From NCBI RefSeq assembly GCF_002715865.1, contig NZ_CP017696.1:1302001-1366000 (forward strand): a stretch of 64,000 nucleotides of DNA, in the 5' to 3' direction. The stretch's first letter is position 1. Every line of letters starts with the position of its first letter. A program made the position numbers and the translations under genes. The stretch comes from Bifidobacterium asteroides DSM 20089 (GTDB taxonomy: Bacteria > Actinomycetota > Actinomycetes > Actinomycetales > Bifidobacteriaceae). Positions 50,183 to 59,350 of the stretch are shown piece by piece. The notes beneath the pieces were generated by a model. That model ran no database searches, was not told where the DNA came from, and saw only the letters and a program-made list of their open reading frames with translations.

Positions 50183-51142
50183 ATGAGCACAGCACGCACC
50201 GCATGGGGCTGGGGTCTGTCCAGCCAGGACGAGCAGGGCCGAACCCTGGACGTCTGGTACCCCAAGGCCGAAATCTCCGCACCGCCGACCCCAGCCAACC
50301 GTCCCAACCACGACTTCGGAGACCAGGTTCACACCCAGCCCGACGCACGAGGCATCCGAAGGCTGCCGGTCTTCACCGTGGCCGATTTGGATGGCCCGAT
50401 AGCCGATGCCGCCGACGCCTATCTGCGGCTTCATCTGCTCAGCATGCGCCTGACCCCGCCCAACAGCATGAACCTGGACGGGATTTTCGAACAGCTGACC
50501 ACTGTGGTCTGGACCAATTACGGACCCTTTGCCGTGGAGGACTTCGCCCTGCGCAGGTCAGAGGTCATGGCAGCAGCCAGCCGCTCCATGCCGGGCATCC
50601 CGGTGACGCAGGTAACAGTGCTGAGTGTGGACAAGTTTCCCCGTATGGTGGATTACGTGGTTCCCGAGGGGGTACGCATCGGCAACGCCGACCGGATTCG
50701 GCTCGGCGCCCATCTGGCTCCAGGAACGACCGTCATGCACGAGGGCTTCGTCAACTTCAACGCCGGAACTCTGGGCCACTCCATGGTCGAAGGCAGAATC
50801 TCCCAGGGGGTCGTGGTCGGCGACGGTTCGGACATCGGCGGCGGAGCCTCAATCATGGGCACCCTGTCCGGAGGAGGTCGCCATCGGGTCTCCATCGGTC
50901 AGCACTCCTTGCTGGGAGCCAACGCCGGCATTGGCATCTCCCTGGGCGATGACTGCGTGGTCGAAGCCGGGCTCTATGTCACCGCCGGCACCAAGATCGG
51001 TCTGGGCGACCAGGTGGTCAAGGGCGCGGAACTCAGCGGACGGGATCATCTGCTCTTTATCCGCGACTCCCGCACCGGCCAGGTCAGAGCCCTGCCCCGC
51101 AAGAAAGGAATAGAGCTGAACGAGCGGTTGCACGCCAACTGA
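50183..51142 (+). CDS. dapD: Tetrahydrodipicolinate N-succinyltransferase DapD
   Basis: From the ATG at 50183 (AAGGAGGAACG upstream) this is a 319-residue left-handed beta-helix acyltransferase of the actinobacterial DapD type. The N-terminal [20 protein letters not shown] and hexapeptide-repeat core ([40 protein letters not shown]) are clear. It catalyses the succinylation step of lysine and meso-DAP synthesis. It converges with gltA 19 bp away. Confidence 0.95.
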   Translation: MSTARTAWGWGLSSQDEQGRTLDVWYPKAEISAPPTPANRPNHDFGDQVHTQPDARGIRRLPVFTVADLDGPIADAADAYLRLHLLSMRLTPPNSMNLDGIFEQLTTVVWTNYGPFAVEDFALRRSEVMAAASRSMPGIPVTQVTVLSVDKFPRMVDYVVPEGVRIGNADRIRLGAHLAPGTTVMHEGFVNFNAGTLGHSMVEGRISQGVVVGDGSDIGGGASIMGTLSGGGRHRVSIGQHSLLGANAGIGISLGDDCVVEAGLYVTAGTKIGLGDQVVKGAELSGRDHLLFIRDSRTGQVRALPRKKGIELNERLHAN

Positions 51143-51161
51143 GCCCAGGCGTTCGTGGGGC

Positions 51162-52451
51162 TCAGCGCTTCTCCATGGGCAGGTAGTCGCGTGGACCTTG
51201 ACCGGTATAGACCTGCCTGGGACGACCGATTTTCGTATCAGGATCGTCCAGCATCTCCCTGTACTGGGCGATCCATCCGGGGATGCGCCCCAACGCGAAG
51301 AGCGTGGTGAACATCTCCGGGTCGAAGCCGATGTCGCGGTAGATGAGCCCGGTGTAGAAGTCCACATTGGGATAGAGGTGGCGTTCGACGAAGTAGTCGT
51401 CATGCAAGGCCAGGTTCTCCAGCTCCAAGGCCACGTCGAAGAGCTCCGCATCCTCGGCATTTTTATCATGGTCGGGTTCGTCCATGAGTTTGTAGAGCCA
51501 CTGCTTGGCTATGGCCGCACGCGGGTCATATGACTTATAGACCCGGTGGCCCAGACCCGCGATTTTCCGCCCCTCACGCTTGGCCTGATCCACATAGCCC
51601 CGCACGCCCAGACCTGAATCCCGTATGCTCTTCAGCTGGCGCAGCACGGCCTCGTTGGCGCCGCCGTGCAGGGGTCCTGACAGGGTATTGATGCCGGCAG
51701 CCACTGCCGAATACAGGTTGGCCCGGGCTGATCCAGCAATTCGAACCACCGAGGTGGAGCAGTTCTGCTCATGGTCGGCATGGATGATCAGGAGCTTGTC
51801 CAGGGCCTGCACCTTGAGAGGGTCGGCCTGATAGGGCTGGTAGGGCATGGCGAAGCTCATCCGCAGGAAGTCCTCCACATAGCCCCAGGTCCTGTCCGGG
51901 TAGAGCAGAGGCTGATCACGGCGACGCCGGTGGATCAATGAGACGATGGTGCGCACCTTGGCCATGATGATGGAGCTGGCCTCATCCAGCTGATCGGGAT
52001 CGTCTACGTCACAGGTGTCCGGGTGGAAGCCAGCAAGCGCGTTGACCGCAGCGGCCAGCACACTCATGGGATGAGCCTGGCGGGGGAAGGACGAGAGCAG
52101 GTGACGGAAGTCCTCCCCTACGAGCGTGTGACCCAGGACATGGCTGCGGAACCGCTGGTACTGCTCAGCATCAGGCAGCTCGCCATGGGACAGCAGCCAG
52201 GCTACTTCGAGAAAATTGGACTGGGCGCACAGATCCTCTATGGCATAGCCCCTGTAGCGCAGTATGGACCGCTTGCCGTCAATAAAGGTGATTCCCGATA
52301 CGCACTGGGCCGTGGTCTGGAAGCCGGGATCCAGCGTAACCCAGCCGTCGTTGCGCAGGGAGGAGACCAGAATGCCGTCGGGCCCTTCGGTGGCACGAAC
52401 CAGGGGAAGATCAACCTGTTCGGAATCGATGGACAACCGTGCTGTAGACAC
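51162..52451 (-). CDS. gltA: Citrate synthase
   Basis: From a GTG at 52451 (AGGAGG 6 nt upstream) this is a 429-residue type II citrate synthase. Active-site segments are LIIHADHEQNCSTSVVRI (His), GINTLSGPLHGGANEAVL (His) and GLGHRVYKSYDPRA. It condenses oxaloacetate and acetyl-CoA. In bifidobacteria it feeds 2-oxoglutarate and glutamate synthesis rather than a full cycle. The longer upstream frame lacks ribosome signals and similarity, so it was dropped. Confidence 0.95.
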   Translation of the reverse strand: MSTARLSIDSEQVDLPLVRATEGPDGILVSSLRNDGWVTLDPGFQTTAQCVSGITFIDGKRSILRYRGYAIEDLCAQSNFLEVAWLLSHGELPDAEQYQRFRSHVLGHTLVGEDFRHLLSSFPRQAHPMSVLAAAVNALAGFHPDTCDVDDPDQLDEASSIIMAKVRTIVSLIHRRRRDQPLLYPDRTWGYVEDFLRMSFAMPYQPYQADPLKVQALDKLLIIHADHEQNCSTSVVRIAGSARANLYSAVAAGINTLSGPLHGGANEAVLRQLKSIRDSGLGVRGYVDQAKREGRKIAGLGHRVYKSYDPRAAIAKQWLYKLMDEPDHDKNAEDAELFDVALELENLALHDDYFVERHLYPNVDFYTGLIYRDIGFDPEMFTTLFALGRIPGWIAQYREMLDDPDTKIGRPRQVYTGQGPRDYLPMEKR

Positions 52452-52784
52452 CACGCACCTCCTGTTAATCAACCAGTGAGGTGCCAGTGGGAGTCGATGG
52501 CCATGCCGAATCAGGCTACCGGCACCTGTACCGGCGTGGAATTGCCGACATGCTAGCAGAAACAACCACGACTTCGATTACCGGCTTGTAACCGTCAGCA
52601 GGAATCCGTCGCCCCCAGCAACGACGCGCTGATCCAGGGCGGGGCTGTCTTCCTTCCCGCGCCAGCCTGCGGGTAACAACGCCAGGAAAGAAAGGGACGG
52701 CATCAAACAGGGACCCATGAGCATCCACATTGTGGACATTCCTGGATCCCCTATAGTCCTATTTCGCCCTCGGACAGCCTCTAC

Positions 52785-53561
52785 TCATTCCCTGGTCGTC
52801 AGGATGACAGGCCCCTGCTCGGTGATGGCGATGGTGTGCTCGCTGTGGGCGCCGCGCGACCCGTCTGCAGAACGCAGGGTCCAACCGTCCTTGGGATCCT
52901 GGTAAATCTGATCGGTCGTCGCCAGGAACCAAGGCTCAATGGCGATGACCAGACCCGGGCGCAGCTTGTAGCCGTGATGAGGAGTGCCGTCGTTGGGCAC
53001 ATGGGGATCACCATGCATAATCCGCCCTACACCGTGTCCACCGAACTCCAGGTTGACGCTGTACCCGTTTTCATGGGCAACCTCACCGACCGCAGCGGAG
53101 ATGTCACCCAGACGGTTGCCGGGCTGAGCCTGGGCAATACCCGCCTTCAGGGCCTCTTCTGTAGTCCGAATCAGTCGCAGATCCTCTGGATCGGCATGCT
53201 CGCCCACCACGAAGCTGATAGCCGAGTCGCCTACCCAACCGTCCACATTGATGGCCAGATCCAGGGAGAGCAGGTCGCCGTCCTTGAGGTTGTAGTCATA
53301 CGGAACCCCGTGCAGAACGGCATCGTTGACAGACAGGCAGATGTAGTGAGCGAAGGGGCCTGTGCCGAAATCAGGCGCGTAGTCCACGTAGCAGGAGGTT
53401 GCCCCCTTACGGGAGTTGATCCTGTCCTTGACGTAGTCGTCCAGCTCCAGCAGGTTGACCCCGGGTTTGCTCATGGCCTTGAGCTCCTTGAGGATGCTGC
53501 CGACAAACCTGCCCGCCGGCTTCATCTGTTCGATCTCCTGCTTGGTTTTGAGCTCGATCAT
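52785..53561 (-). CDS. map: Methionine aminopeptidase
   Basis: This 258-residue type I MetAP starts MIELKTKQEIEQMKPAGRFV. The metal ligands sit in LLSLDLAINVDGWVGDSAIS (Asp pair), LEFGGHGVGRIMHGDPHVPN (His), and the later Glu residues in VIAIEPWF and the SEHTIAI region. It removes the initiator Met. It is monocistronic here, with a 103-bp gap to the DUF308 gene upstream. Confidence 0.95.
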   Translation of the reverse strand: MIELKTKQEIEQMKPAGRFVGSILKELKAMSKPGVNLLELDDYVKDRINSRKGATSCYVDYAPDFGTGPFAHYICLSVNDAVLHGVPYDYNLKDGDLLSLDLAINVDGWVGDSAISFVVGEHADPEDLRLIRTTEEALKAGIAQAQPGNRLGDISAAVGEVAHENGYSVNLEFGGHGVGRIMHGDPHVPNDGTPHHGYKLRPGLVIAIEPWFLATTDQIYQDPKDGWTLRSADGSRGAHSEHTIAITEQGPVILTTRE

Positions 53562-53664
53562 CCTCTGCGTCCTTTCATGATTGGTGCCCGCGGGTGCCGT
53601 CCCTCAGGGTCCTGCCCAAGTACTACCTCCCAGTATTATCGGGTCAGTCGGACGAGTCCGGCTC

Positions 53665-54363
53665 TCAGTTCCGGCCAAAGGTGAAGGCCCTGATGATGGA
53701 GACGACTCCCAGCACCAGAAGAGCGCACCCGCTGAAGATGACCAGGAAGATGACGGAGCTCAGCGGATAGATCATGACGATGATTCCGGCAATGATGGAG
53801 ACGATGCCTGAGAAGATGGCCCAGCCTGAATGTGGAAGCCCCCAGGAGGCGGCCAGACTCATCACGCCCTCCATGATCCAGCTGATGCCCACGATGATGG
53901 TGACCAGCAGGGTCAGCGCAGAAGCGGACAGGGCCGTGTTCCTGACGATGACAATGCCTCCGACGGCGATCAGAGCGCCAAAAAGGACACCCAACACCCG
54001 CCATCCGCCTGGAAGTCCCTTGGTTACGATGGCGGTGGCCAGACGGACCACGCCGGAGATGATGAAGTAGATGCCCAGCACCACGGTCACGGCGATCAGG
54101 GTCTTGTCCGGCCTGAGCAGAAGGGCCAGGCCCAGAATGACTCCAATCACACCCATGACGCCCATGATGATGCGGATGGCCCGCAGGGTTCTGAATCCCA
54201 GATCCTCAGCGATCATGGAGAATGGATCCATGCGTGGCGGGCGCCCCTGATAGCCGGGGTATTGCCCAAACTGACCATAATTATCCTGGTATTGGCCGCC
54301 ATTCCGCCCAGAATCCTGACCACCGTACTGATTGGGCTGACCGCCCTGCATGGGATCCGTCAT
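53665..54363 (-). CDS. DUF308/HdeD-family membrane protein
   Basis: From the ATG at 54363 (AGAGGACGG upstream) this is a 232-residue protein. The first ~50 residues are Gln/Gly/Tyr/Asn-rich and cytoplasmic (GGQPNQYGGQDSGRNGGQYQ). Six hydrophobic segments follow in three repeats of the DUF308 unit (GIYFIISGVVRLATA, VGISWIMEGVMSLAA, VLGVVSIIRAFTFG). Function is unknown; HdeD is linked to acid resistance in enterobacteria. Confidence 0.85.
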   Translation of the reverse strand: MTDPMQGGQPNQYGGQDSGRNGGQYQDNYGQFGQYPGYQGRPPRMDPFSMIAEDLGFRTLRAIRIIMGVMGVIGVILGLALLLRPDKTLIAVTVVLGIYFIISGVVRLATAIVTKGLPGGWRVLGVLFGALIAVGGIVIVRNTALSASALTLLVTIIVGISWIMEGVMSLAASWGLPHSGWAIFSGIVSIIAGIIVMIYPLSSVIFLVIFSGCALLVLGVVSIIRAFTFGRN

Positions 54364-54539
54364 ACCGTCCTCTTTCACTCGCTCAGGGCGGCCAATGGGC
54401 CGCCCCGTTACCGTCTTCCAAGTGTAAATCACCAACGGAGGCAATCGCGGCTTTTCCCTTCGGCGGATGATTCGCCAGCCAGTCGATTGCCGGTGACCAC
54501 AGGGTATGGCATGTCACCAAAGATGGCTAGGCTTGTACC

Positions 54540-56633
54540 ATGGCACAATCTACAGCATCCACGACCTCCTCCGGACTTGATCCGGCCTCCTTCTCTTCGG
54601 TGATCCGGCCCCAGGACGACCTTTTTCGCTTCGTCAACGGCCCTTGGATCGACACCTACAGTCTGCCCGAGGACCGCTCCCGGTTCGGCTCCTTCGACAA
54701 GCTTGCCGAAGATGCCGAAGCACAGATCCATGAAATCCTCGAGGACCCGGAATCCCCGGCAGTCAAGTCAGCCCTGCTCTATCGCAGCTTCCTGGACACC
54801 GATGCCATCGAAGCTGCAGGAATGGCACCGATCCGCCCCGACCTGCAGGCCATTGATGCCGTGTCCGACAAGAAGGCGCTGACCAGTCTGCTCGGTCGGC
54901 TCAACCCTACGGGCGGACCCGATCTGTTTGGCATCGCCATTTATGGCGATCCAGGCAACGCCGGCGTCAATGTGGCTCATATGGAACAGGCCGGGATTGG
55001 ACTTCCCGACGAGGCCTACTACCGGGAGAAGAGCTACGCCCCGGTCCGCCAGGCCTACACCGACATGGTGGCCTCCCTGCTCAGGCTCTCCGGCTACGCC
55101 AACGACCAGGAGGATGCACAAAGGCAGGCGGAGTCCTTCCTTGAGGTCGAGACTCGTATAGCGGCACGCCACTGGGACAACGTATCCACCCGAGATGAGG
55201 ATCGTACCTACAATCCCACGACCTTGGCCGACCTGGAGTCAACGCTCGCCGATTTCGATCTGCATACCTGGATCGAGTCCTGGCAGAATGCATATGCAGC
55301 CAGCCCTGTCGCCAATCTGCAACCGGTTGATCTGAGCTCAGCCCTGTCCAGGACCATTGTGCACGAACCTTCCTTCCTGCAGGGTTTGAACGAACTCTGG
55401 AAGACCAGCGATCTGGAGGATCTCAAACTCTGGGCCCGCGTACACACCCTGATCGAGTGGGCAAGCCTGCTCAGCAGCGACTTCGATCAGACCAGGTTCG
55501 ACTTCTATGGCAAGGTCCTTTCAGGTACGACCAAGATGCGGGACCGCTGGAAGCGAGCCGTCTCCCTGGTCAACGGCATTTGCGGCGAGGAGGTCGGACG
55601 CGAATATGTGCGTCGGCACTTCCCTGCCTCCAGCAAGGCCCGCATGGAGGCCCTGGTCTCAGACCTGATCGATGCCTATCGGGTCTCCATTACCTCCAGC
55701 GACTGGCTGGGCGAACAGACCAAGGTCAAGGCCCTGGCCAAGCTGGACAAATTCTCGCCCAAGATCGGCTACACCGAGCACTGGCGCGACTATACGGCGC
55801 TGGCTGTGGACGAAAAGCTGGGCCTGGTCGACAACGTGCGACGGGCCAACCTCTACGAGTCCGGCTACCAGTTCGGCAAGGCCGGTCAGCCCGTGGACAA
55901 GGAAGAGTGGCTGATGAACCCTCAGACGGTCAACGCCTACTACGAGCCCACTCTGAACGTCATCGTCTTCCCCGCAGCCATCCTGCAGCCGCCCTTCTTC
56001 GACCCAGAAGCCGACGACGCCGTCAACTACGGAGGCATCGGGTCGGTCATCGGCCACGAAATCGGCCACGGATTCGACGACCAGGGCTCCAAGTACGACG
56101 GTGACGGACGTCTGCAGGACTGGTGGACCCCGCAGGACCGTGAGAACTTCGAGCAGAGGACCAAGGCGCTCATCGAACAGTACAACGGGTTCGTGCCTCA
56201 ACAGCTTGCCGAGAAGTACGCCGACAAGCCCGAGCAAGCACCTCATGTCAATGGAGCCCTGACCATTGGCGAGAACATCGGGGACCTGGGAGGCGTCAAT
56301 ATCGCCATCAAGGCCTATGCCCTCTCCTTGCAGAAGAAGGAGGGCGGCACAGCCGAGACAGACGATGCTGCCATGGACCAGGCGCTGGCCTCGGCTCCAG
56401 TCATGGACGGCTACACTGGCCTGCAACGGTTCTTCCTGTCTTATGCCTCCATATGGAGGACCAAGAACAGGGATCAGCTGGCCGAACAGTATCTGCAGAT
56501 CGATCCCCACTCCCCTGCTGAATTCCGCACCAACGGCATCGTCAGGAACGTGGATCGCTTCTATCAGGCCTTCGGAGTCACCGCCGACGACGGCATGTGG
56601 CTGGAACCCGACGCACGAGTCAAGATCTGGTAA
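54540..56633 (+). CDS. pepO: M13-family zinc endopeptidase (PepO-like)
   Basis: This 697-residue neprilysin-type peptidase has the zinc site GHEIGHGFDDQGS, with H506 and H510, and the third ligand Glu in GENIGDLGG. The substrate motif NAYYEPTLNVIVFPAAIL lies before it, and the C-terminal W (VKIW) is family-typical. No signal peptide is visible, so it is probably cytoplasmic and cuts oligopeptides. Two stacked hairpins follow the stop codon. Confidence 0.95.
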   Translation: MAQSTASTTSSGLDPASFSSVIRPQDDLFRFVNGPWIDTYSLPEDRSRFGSFDKLAEDAEAQIHEILEDPESPAVKSALLYRSFLDTDAIEAAGMAPIRPDLQAIDAVSDKKALTSLLGRLNPTGGPDLFGIAIYGDPGNAGVNVAHMEQAGIGLPDEAYYREKSYAPVRQAYTDMVASLLRLSGYANDQEDAQRQAESFLEVETRIAARHWDNVSTRDEDRTYNPTTLADLESTLADFDLHTWIESWQNAYAASPVANLQPVDLSSALSRTIVHEPSFLQGLNELWKTSDLEDLKLWARVHTLIEWASLLSSDFDQTRFDFYGKVLSGTTKMRDRWKRAVSLVNGICGEEVGREYVRRHFPASSKARMEALVSDLIDAYRVSITSSDWLGEQTKVKALAKLDKFSPKIGYTEHWRDYTALAVDEKLGLVDNVRRANLYESGYQFGKAGQPVDKEEWLMNPQTVNAYYEPTLNVIVFPAAILQPPFFDPEADDAVNYGGIGSVIGHEIGHGFDDQGSKYDGDGRLQDWWTPQDRENFEQRTKALIEQYNGFVPQQLAEKYADKPEQAPHVNGALTIGENIGDLGGVNIAIKAYALSLQKKEGGTAETDDAAMDQALASAPVMDGYTGLQRFFLSYASIWRTKNRDQLAEQYLQIDPHSPAEFRTNGIVRNVDRFYQAFGVTADDGMWLEPDARVKIW

Positions 56634-56640
56634 ACCTGTT

Positions 56641-56674
56641 CTGATTAAAACCGTTGGTTGACGGTTTTAATCAG
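56641..56674. terminator. Perfect 14-bp hairpin after the M13 peptidase
   Basis: CTGATTAAAACCGT (56641-56654) and ACGGTTTTAATCAG (56661-56674) enclose a 6-nt loop, 7 bp past the stop codon. The arms are AT-rich, unlike ordinary GC-rich terminators nearby. Confidence 0.6.
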
Positions 56675-56687
56675 CCTACTGATCAAG

Positions 56688-56730
56688 GCGGGAGGCCGAC
56701 GAAAATCAGTCGGTCTCCCGCTTTCGTTTT
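56688..56730 (+). terminator. Rho-independent terminator of the M13 peptidase gene
   Basis: GCGGGAGGCCGAC (56688-56700) pairs with GTCGGTCTCCCGC (56709-56721) with one mismatch, followed by TTTCGTTTT. It can also serve the convergent SSB gene. Confidence 0.85.
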
Positions 56731-56752
56731 GCTAGGCCGAAACAACCTGTGC

Positions 56753-57268
56753 TCATTCGGCATCGGAAGCCTTCACCGATGTCTCCTCGGCTGCAGATGA
56801 CGCAGATGATGCAGAGGCAGATGCAGTTTCGGACGATAAAGACGATGGCGGCGTGGTCCAAGGGTCCGGACCGTCAGCTCCCTCATCAATAGGCGCAGTA
56901 CCCGATCGGATCCTGGTGAAGGTATCCTGCCCCCGGGCTAGGTCGTGACCGATGCCATCCGCCACCAAGACCAGACTGCTGTGCTGCTGGCCATCGCTGA
57001 TCCACTCCTCCGTCACTAAAGATCCCGTCACCATGACCGGATCGCCCTTGTGCAGACAGGCCAGGGCATTGACCGCCAGGGTCCTGAAGGCTTTGACCGT
57101 CAGCCAGGTGGTGGATTTTCGTTTCCACACCCCAGCCGCAGCATCGTAATAGGCCGGCGTAGAGCCCAACCTGAAGGAGCAGACAGGTGTAGACCCCGGC
57201 TGTCCCAGACGAGTTGGTTGGGTCCCCATAAAACCGAAGACAGTCGTTTTTATTTCGTTGATGGACAT
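56753..57268 (-). CDS. Single-stranded DNA-binding protein paralog
   Basis: This 171-residue protein has an N-terminal OB fold of the SSB family (TTVFGFMGTQPTRLGQPGST, STTWLTVKAFRTLAVNALAC, KGDPVMVTGSLVTEEW). The tail from about residue 130 is acidic and Ser/Ala-rich but ends EETSVKASDAE rather than the DIPF-type tip that recruits partner proteins. It is therefore likely the accessory SSB; the replication SSB would lie elsewhere with rpsF and rplI. AGAGAGGTT precedes the ATG. Confidence 0.85.
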   Translation of the reverse strand: MSINEIKTTVFGFMGTQPTRLGQPGSTPVCSFRLGSTPAYYDAAAGVWKRKSTTWLTVKAFRTLAVNALACLHKGDPVMVTGSLVTEEWISDGQQHSSLVLVADGIGHDLARGQDTFTRIRSGTAPIDEGADGPDPWTTPPSSLSSETASASASSASSAAEETSVKASDAE

Positions 57269-57743
57269 ACCGGAACCTCTCTGTTGATGTTATGAATCCG
57301 ACACTGTAAATCTGCCAGTCGATTCCTGATCTTGCAGCGGTGAGGCCATCCGACGGAGGATCCCCGACCAGAGCGCGGATAATCGGAGCGGGGGAAGGGA
57401 CAGGCCCCGGCCAGGGACCCTCCGTCGAACGGTGAATCCATCCTGCCTCCGCCCACGTCCCCATACCCGACCTGCAGACCATTGTGGTCGAACTAACACG
57501 GCCAAACTCACATTGTGGACAGACCAACTTTTCTTCCATAAAATCCGAAATAAGTCTATTGCCAGGAAGATCTATTTCGTCAGGTAAAGCAATGTGGATA
57601 TACCCCATTAATTATGAAAACTTGAGAACAAGGGAAAACTTGCTAACGAAAAATGGACGGCTCGGATGCAGGTAAACGTCAATGGTGATAATGCCTTGAC
57701 GACTCATAATTGTTGATTATTCAAGGAGAGAGGTGGACACAAT
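57269..57743. other. Gene-poor gap upstream of the SSB paralog
   Basis: No convincing gene is seen here. The left part must contain the SSB promoter. The right part (about 57520-57730) is AT-rich. A minus-strand frame of 31 codons at 57612-57707 starts inside the 17-bp sequence shared with 50030-50046 but has no ribosome site or recognisable product. Confidence 0.5.
57702..57718. repeat. 17-bp repeat ACTCATAATTGTTGATT, second copy
   Basis: This exact 17-bp AT-rich sequence also occurs at 50030-50046 in the same orientation. Both copies sit in intergenic DNA next to a possible small-peptide frame. Shared regulation is possible but a chance match is not excluded. Confidence 0.5.
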
Positions 57744-57873
57744 ATGATTGCAGAAGCAATTGCGGGCGTATAGCGATAGTGGGATGCATAGCAGGGATGG
57801 CGGCAGCTGCCATACTCGTTACATTGTTGATTCGGTACTTCAGGAAGAACAGAACACAGCATACATAAATCCA
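57744..57873 (+). pseudogene. Possible frameshifted small membrane peptide gene
   Basis: A strong AAGGAGAGAGGTG precedes ATG 57744, but that frame stops after nine codons (MIAEAIAGV). Two bases over, the frame continues GRIAIVGCIAGMAAAAILVT into LLIRYFRKNRTQHT and a stop, a credible membrane helix with a basic tail. A frameshift joining the two would give a peptide of about 40 residues, the size of small membrane toxins or regulators. Alternatively the nine-codon frame is a leader. Low certainty. Confidence 0.35.
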
Positions 57874-57924
57874 GACAATAGCCTATGGGCGGCGCTGGCT
57901 TTTAATTCCTATGGCTCCATCACC

Positions 57925-57972
57925 GATAATGGGTGGCGGCCTGCGCTATAAAACAAACCGCCACCCATTATC
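57925..57972. terminator. Perfect 15-bp hairpin downstream of the small-peptide frame
   Basis: GATAATGGGTGGCGG (57925-57939) and CCGCCACCCATTATC (57958-57972) enclose an 18-nt AT-rich loop and are followed by TTGTTC. It is placed to end transcription from the strong ribosome site at 57744. Confidence 0.7.
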
Positions 57973-57994
57973 TTGTTCCCGGCCGCTTTCAGCG

Positions 57995-58321
57995 ATGCTG
58001 GTCCGATTACCTCATGAACACTCCAGATGGGCAGTCGTAACCAGTCACTATCCGTCGGGAAACACATGGCTGTACAAAAAGAATGAGAGACTCAGGCAAC
58101 TCCATTCCGAACCAGAGAAGGTCGCAACCTCCGCGAACAGTCACCAGGCGCAAATCATTCTGCTCGAGGCTGACGTGCAGACGTGGAAACAAGCCGCAAG
58201 ATCGACGCTAGAAACCAGGGGAGCAGCGTTCGAAGACGGCATTCACTCGGCTTATCTCAGTGAAGGAATGATTACCGATGCTTTCACTGCCCAAGACCAT
58301 CGGGCATTGGTCCTGGGCTAA
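57995..58321 (+). CDS. Unassigned hypothetical frame
   Basis: This open frame of 108 residues contains SGNTWLYKKNERLRQLHSEP, a predicted helix QIILLEADVQTWKQAARSTL and an acidic end. There is no ribosome site before the ATG, and a hairpin terminator lies just upstream. No family is recognised. It may be a remnant or chance frame. It fills most of the gap before xthA. Confidence 0.3.
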   Translation: MLVRLPHEHSRWAVVTSHYPSGNTWLYKKNERLRQLHSEPEKVATSANSHQAQIILLEADVQTWKQAARSTLETRGAAFEDGIHSAYLSEGMITDAFTAQDHRALVLG

Positions 58322-58367
58322 ACTGTGAGAGCAGATACATCGGCACGGTTTGGAAGGACCCGCAGTC

Positions 58368-59222
58368 ATGGTTCACACGCTGGTCAGTTGGAATATCGAT
58401 TCGCTCAACGCCGCCTTGCTGGGCAAAAGCAGCCGTAGCGCCCTCTCCCTGAGGGTGGTGGAGACCATACGGGATCTGGACCCTGATGTCGTAGCCATCC
58501 AGGAAACCAAACTCAACGGCGATCAGAAGAAATCCGCAGGCATCCTTAAGGCGCTCATGCGCTATTTCCCCGATTACCAGGAGGTGGACCGCCGCTCCGA
58601 GGCCCCGGCCCGCACAGGTTACGCAGGCACGCTCATGCTCTACCGCAAGAGCCTGCCGGAGCCTACCGTGACCCGCCCCCGCATCGGTGCCCCGGATACG
58701 ATGGATGACGAGGGCCGCATGCTCACCCTGGAGTTCCCGGACTGCTTCGTGACCACGGTCTACACCCCCAATTCAGGATCGGGACTAGTCAGGCTCAAGC
58801 CACGCGGCGTCTGGGACGATTGCTACCGTCGCTACCTGCAGGAACTGGATACCCGCAAGCCGGTCCTGGCATGTGGCGACTTCAACGTGGCCCACGAAGA
58901 GATCGACATCGCCAACCCTGCCTCAAATCACCACTCCGCTGGCTTTACCGATCAGGAGCGCGAGAAGTTCGGCCTTCTGCTGGACGCAGGCTTCACCGAC
59001 ACCTTCCGAAAGATCCATGGCGATGCCGCAGGCTTCTACGATGACCACCGCAGCGTCTACACCTGGTTCGCCCAGCGGGCCCCAAAGAGCAAGATCAACA
59101 ACTCCGGCTGGCGCATCGACTACTGGCTGACCTCCAACAGAATCGCTGACCAGGTCAGCACCAGCGAACCCGTGGACACCGGCGAGCGCCAGGATCATCT
59201 GCCCATTCTGCTGGGCATCTGA
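58368..59222 (+). CDS. xthA: Exodeoxyribonuclease III (XthA/ExoA family)
   Basis: From the ATG at 58368 (GGAAGGA upstream) this is a 284-residue EEP-fold nuclease. Catalytic segments are LVSWNIDSLNA, VVAIQETKLNGDQ (Glu), VLACGDFNVAHEEID (Asp, Asn) and WRIDYWLTSNRI, with the final His in RQDHLPILLGI. It acts as an AP endonuclease and 3'-5' exonuclease in base excision repair. It converges with proS. Confidence 0.94.
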   Translation: MVHTLVSWNIDSLNAALLGKSSRSALSLRVVETIRDLDPDVVAIQETKLNGDQKKSAGILKALMRYFPDYQEVDRRSEAPARTGYAGTLMLYRKSLPEPTVTRPRIGAPDTMDDEGRMLTLEFPDCFVTTVYTPNSGSGLVRLKPRGVWDDCYRRYLQELDTRKPVLACGDFNVAHEEIDIANPASNHHSAGFTDQEREKFGLLLDAGFTDTFRKIHGDAAGFYDDHRSVYTWFAQRAPKSKINNSGWRIDYWLTSNRIADQVSTSEPVDTGERQDHLPILLGI

Positions 59223-59261
59223 CCAAATAGATCCCTGAACCCAAACCAATACAACCAAAAG

Positions 59262-59307
59262 GGTGGGGTCGTGGTCGCGTACATCATGACGTGACCACGA
59301 CCCCACC
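59262..59307. terminator. Bidirectional hairpin between xthA and proS
   Basis: GGTGGGGTCGTGGTC (59262-59276) and GACCACGACCCCACC (59293-59307) are perfect 15-bp arms with a 16-nt loop, placed between convergent genes. The arm core resembles the GTGGTC-containing hairpin at 28-77. Confidence 0.75.
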
Positions 59308-59350
59308 TCTCTATATTGCTTGCGATAAACAACTATGAGCGCGGTGTACT

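Noticed and set aside
52452-52565. ATG-initiated longer citrate synthase
   Set aside because: AGGAGG stands 6 nt before GTG 52451, and the extra N-terminus is not citrate-synthase-like.
56886-57608. 240-codon minus-strand frame overlapping the SSB gene
   Set aside because: It is out of frame with a recognisable SSB, has mixed composition and no ribosome site.
57484-57675. 63-codon plus-strand frame in the gap
   Set aside because: No ribosome site, no similarity, and it crosses AT-rich promoter-like DNA.
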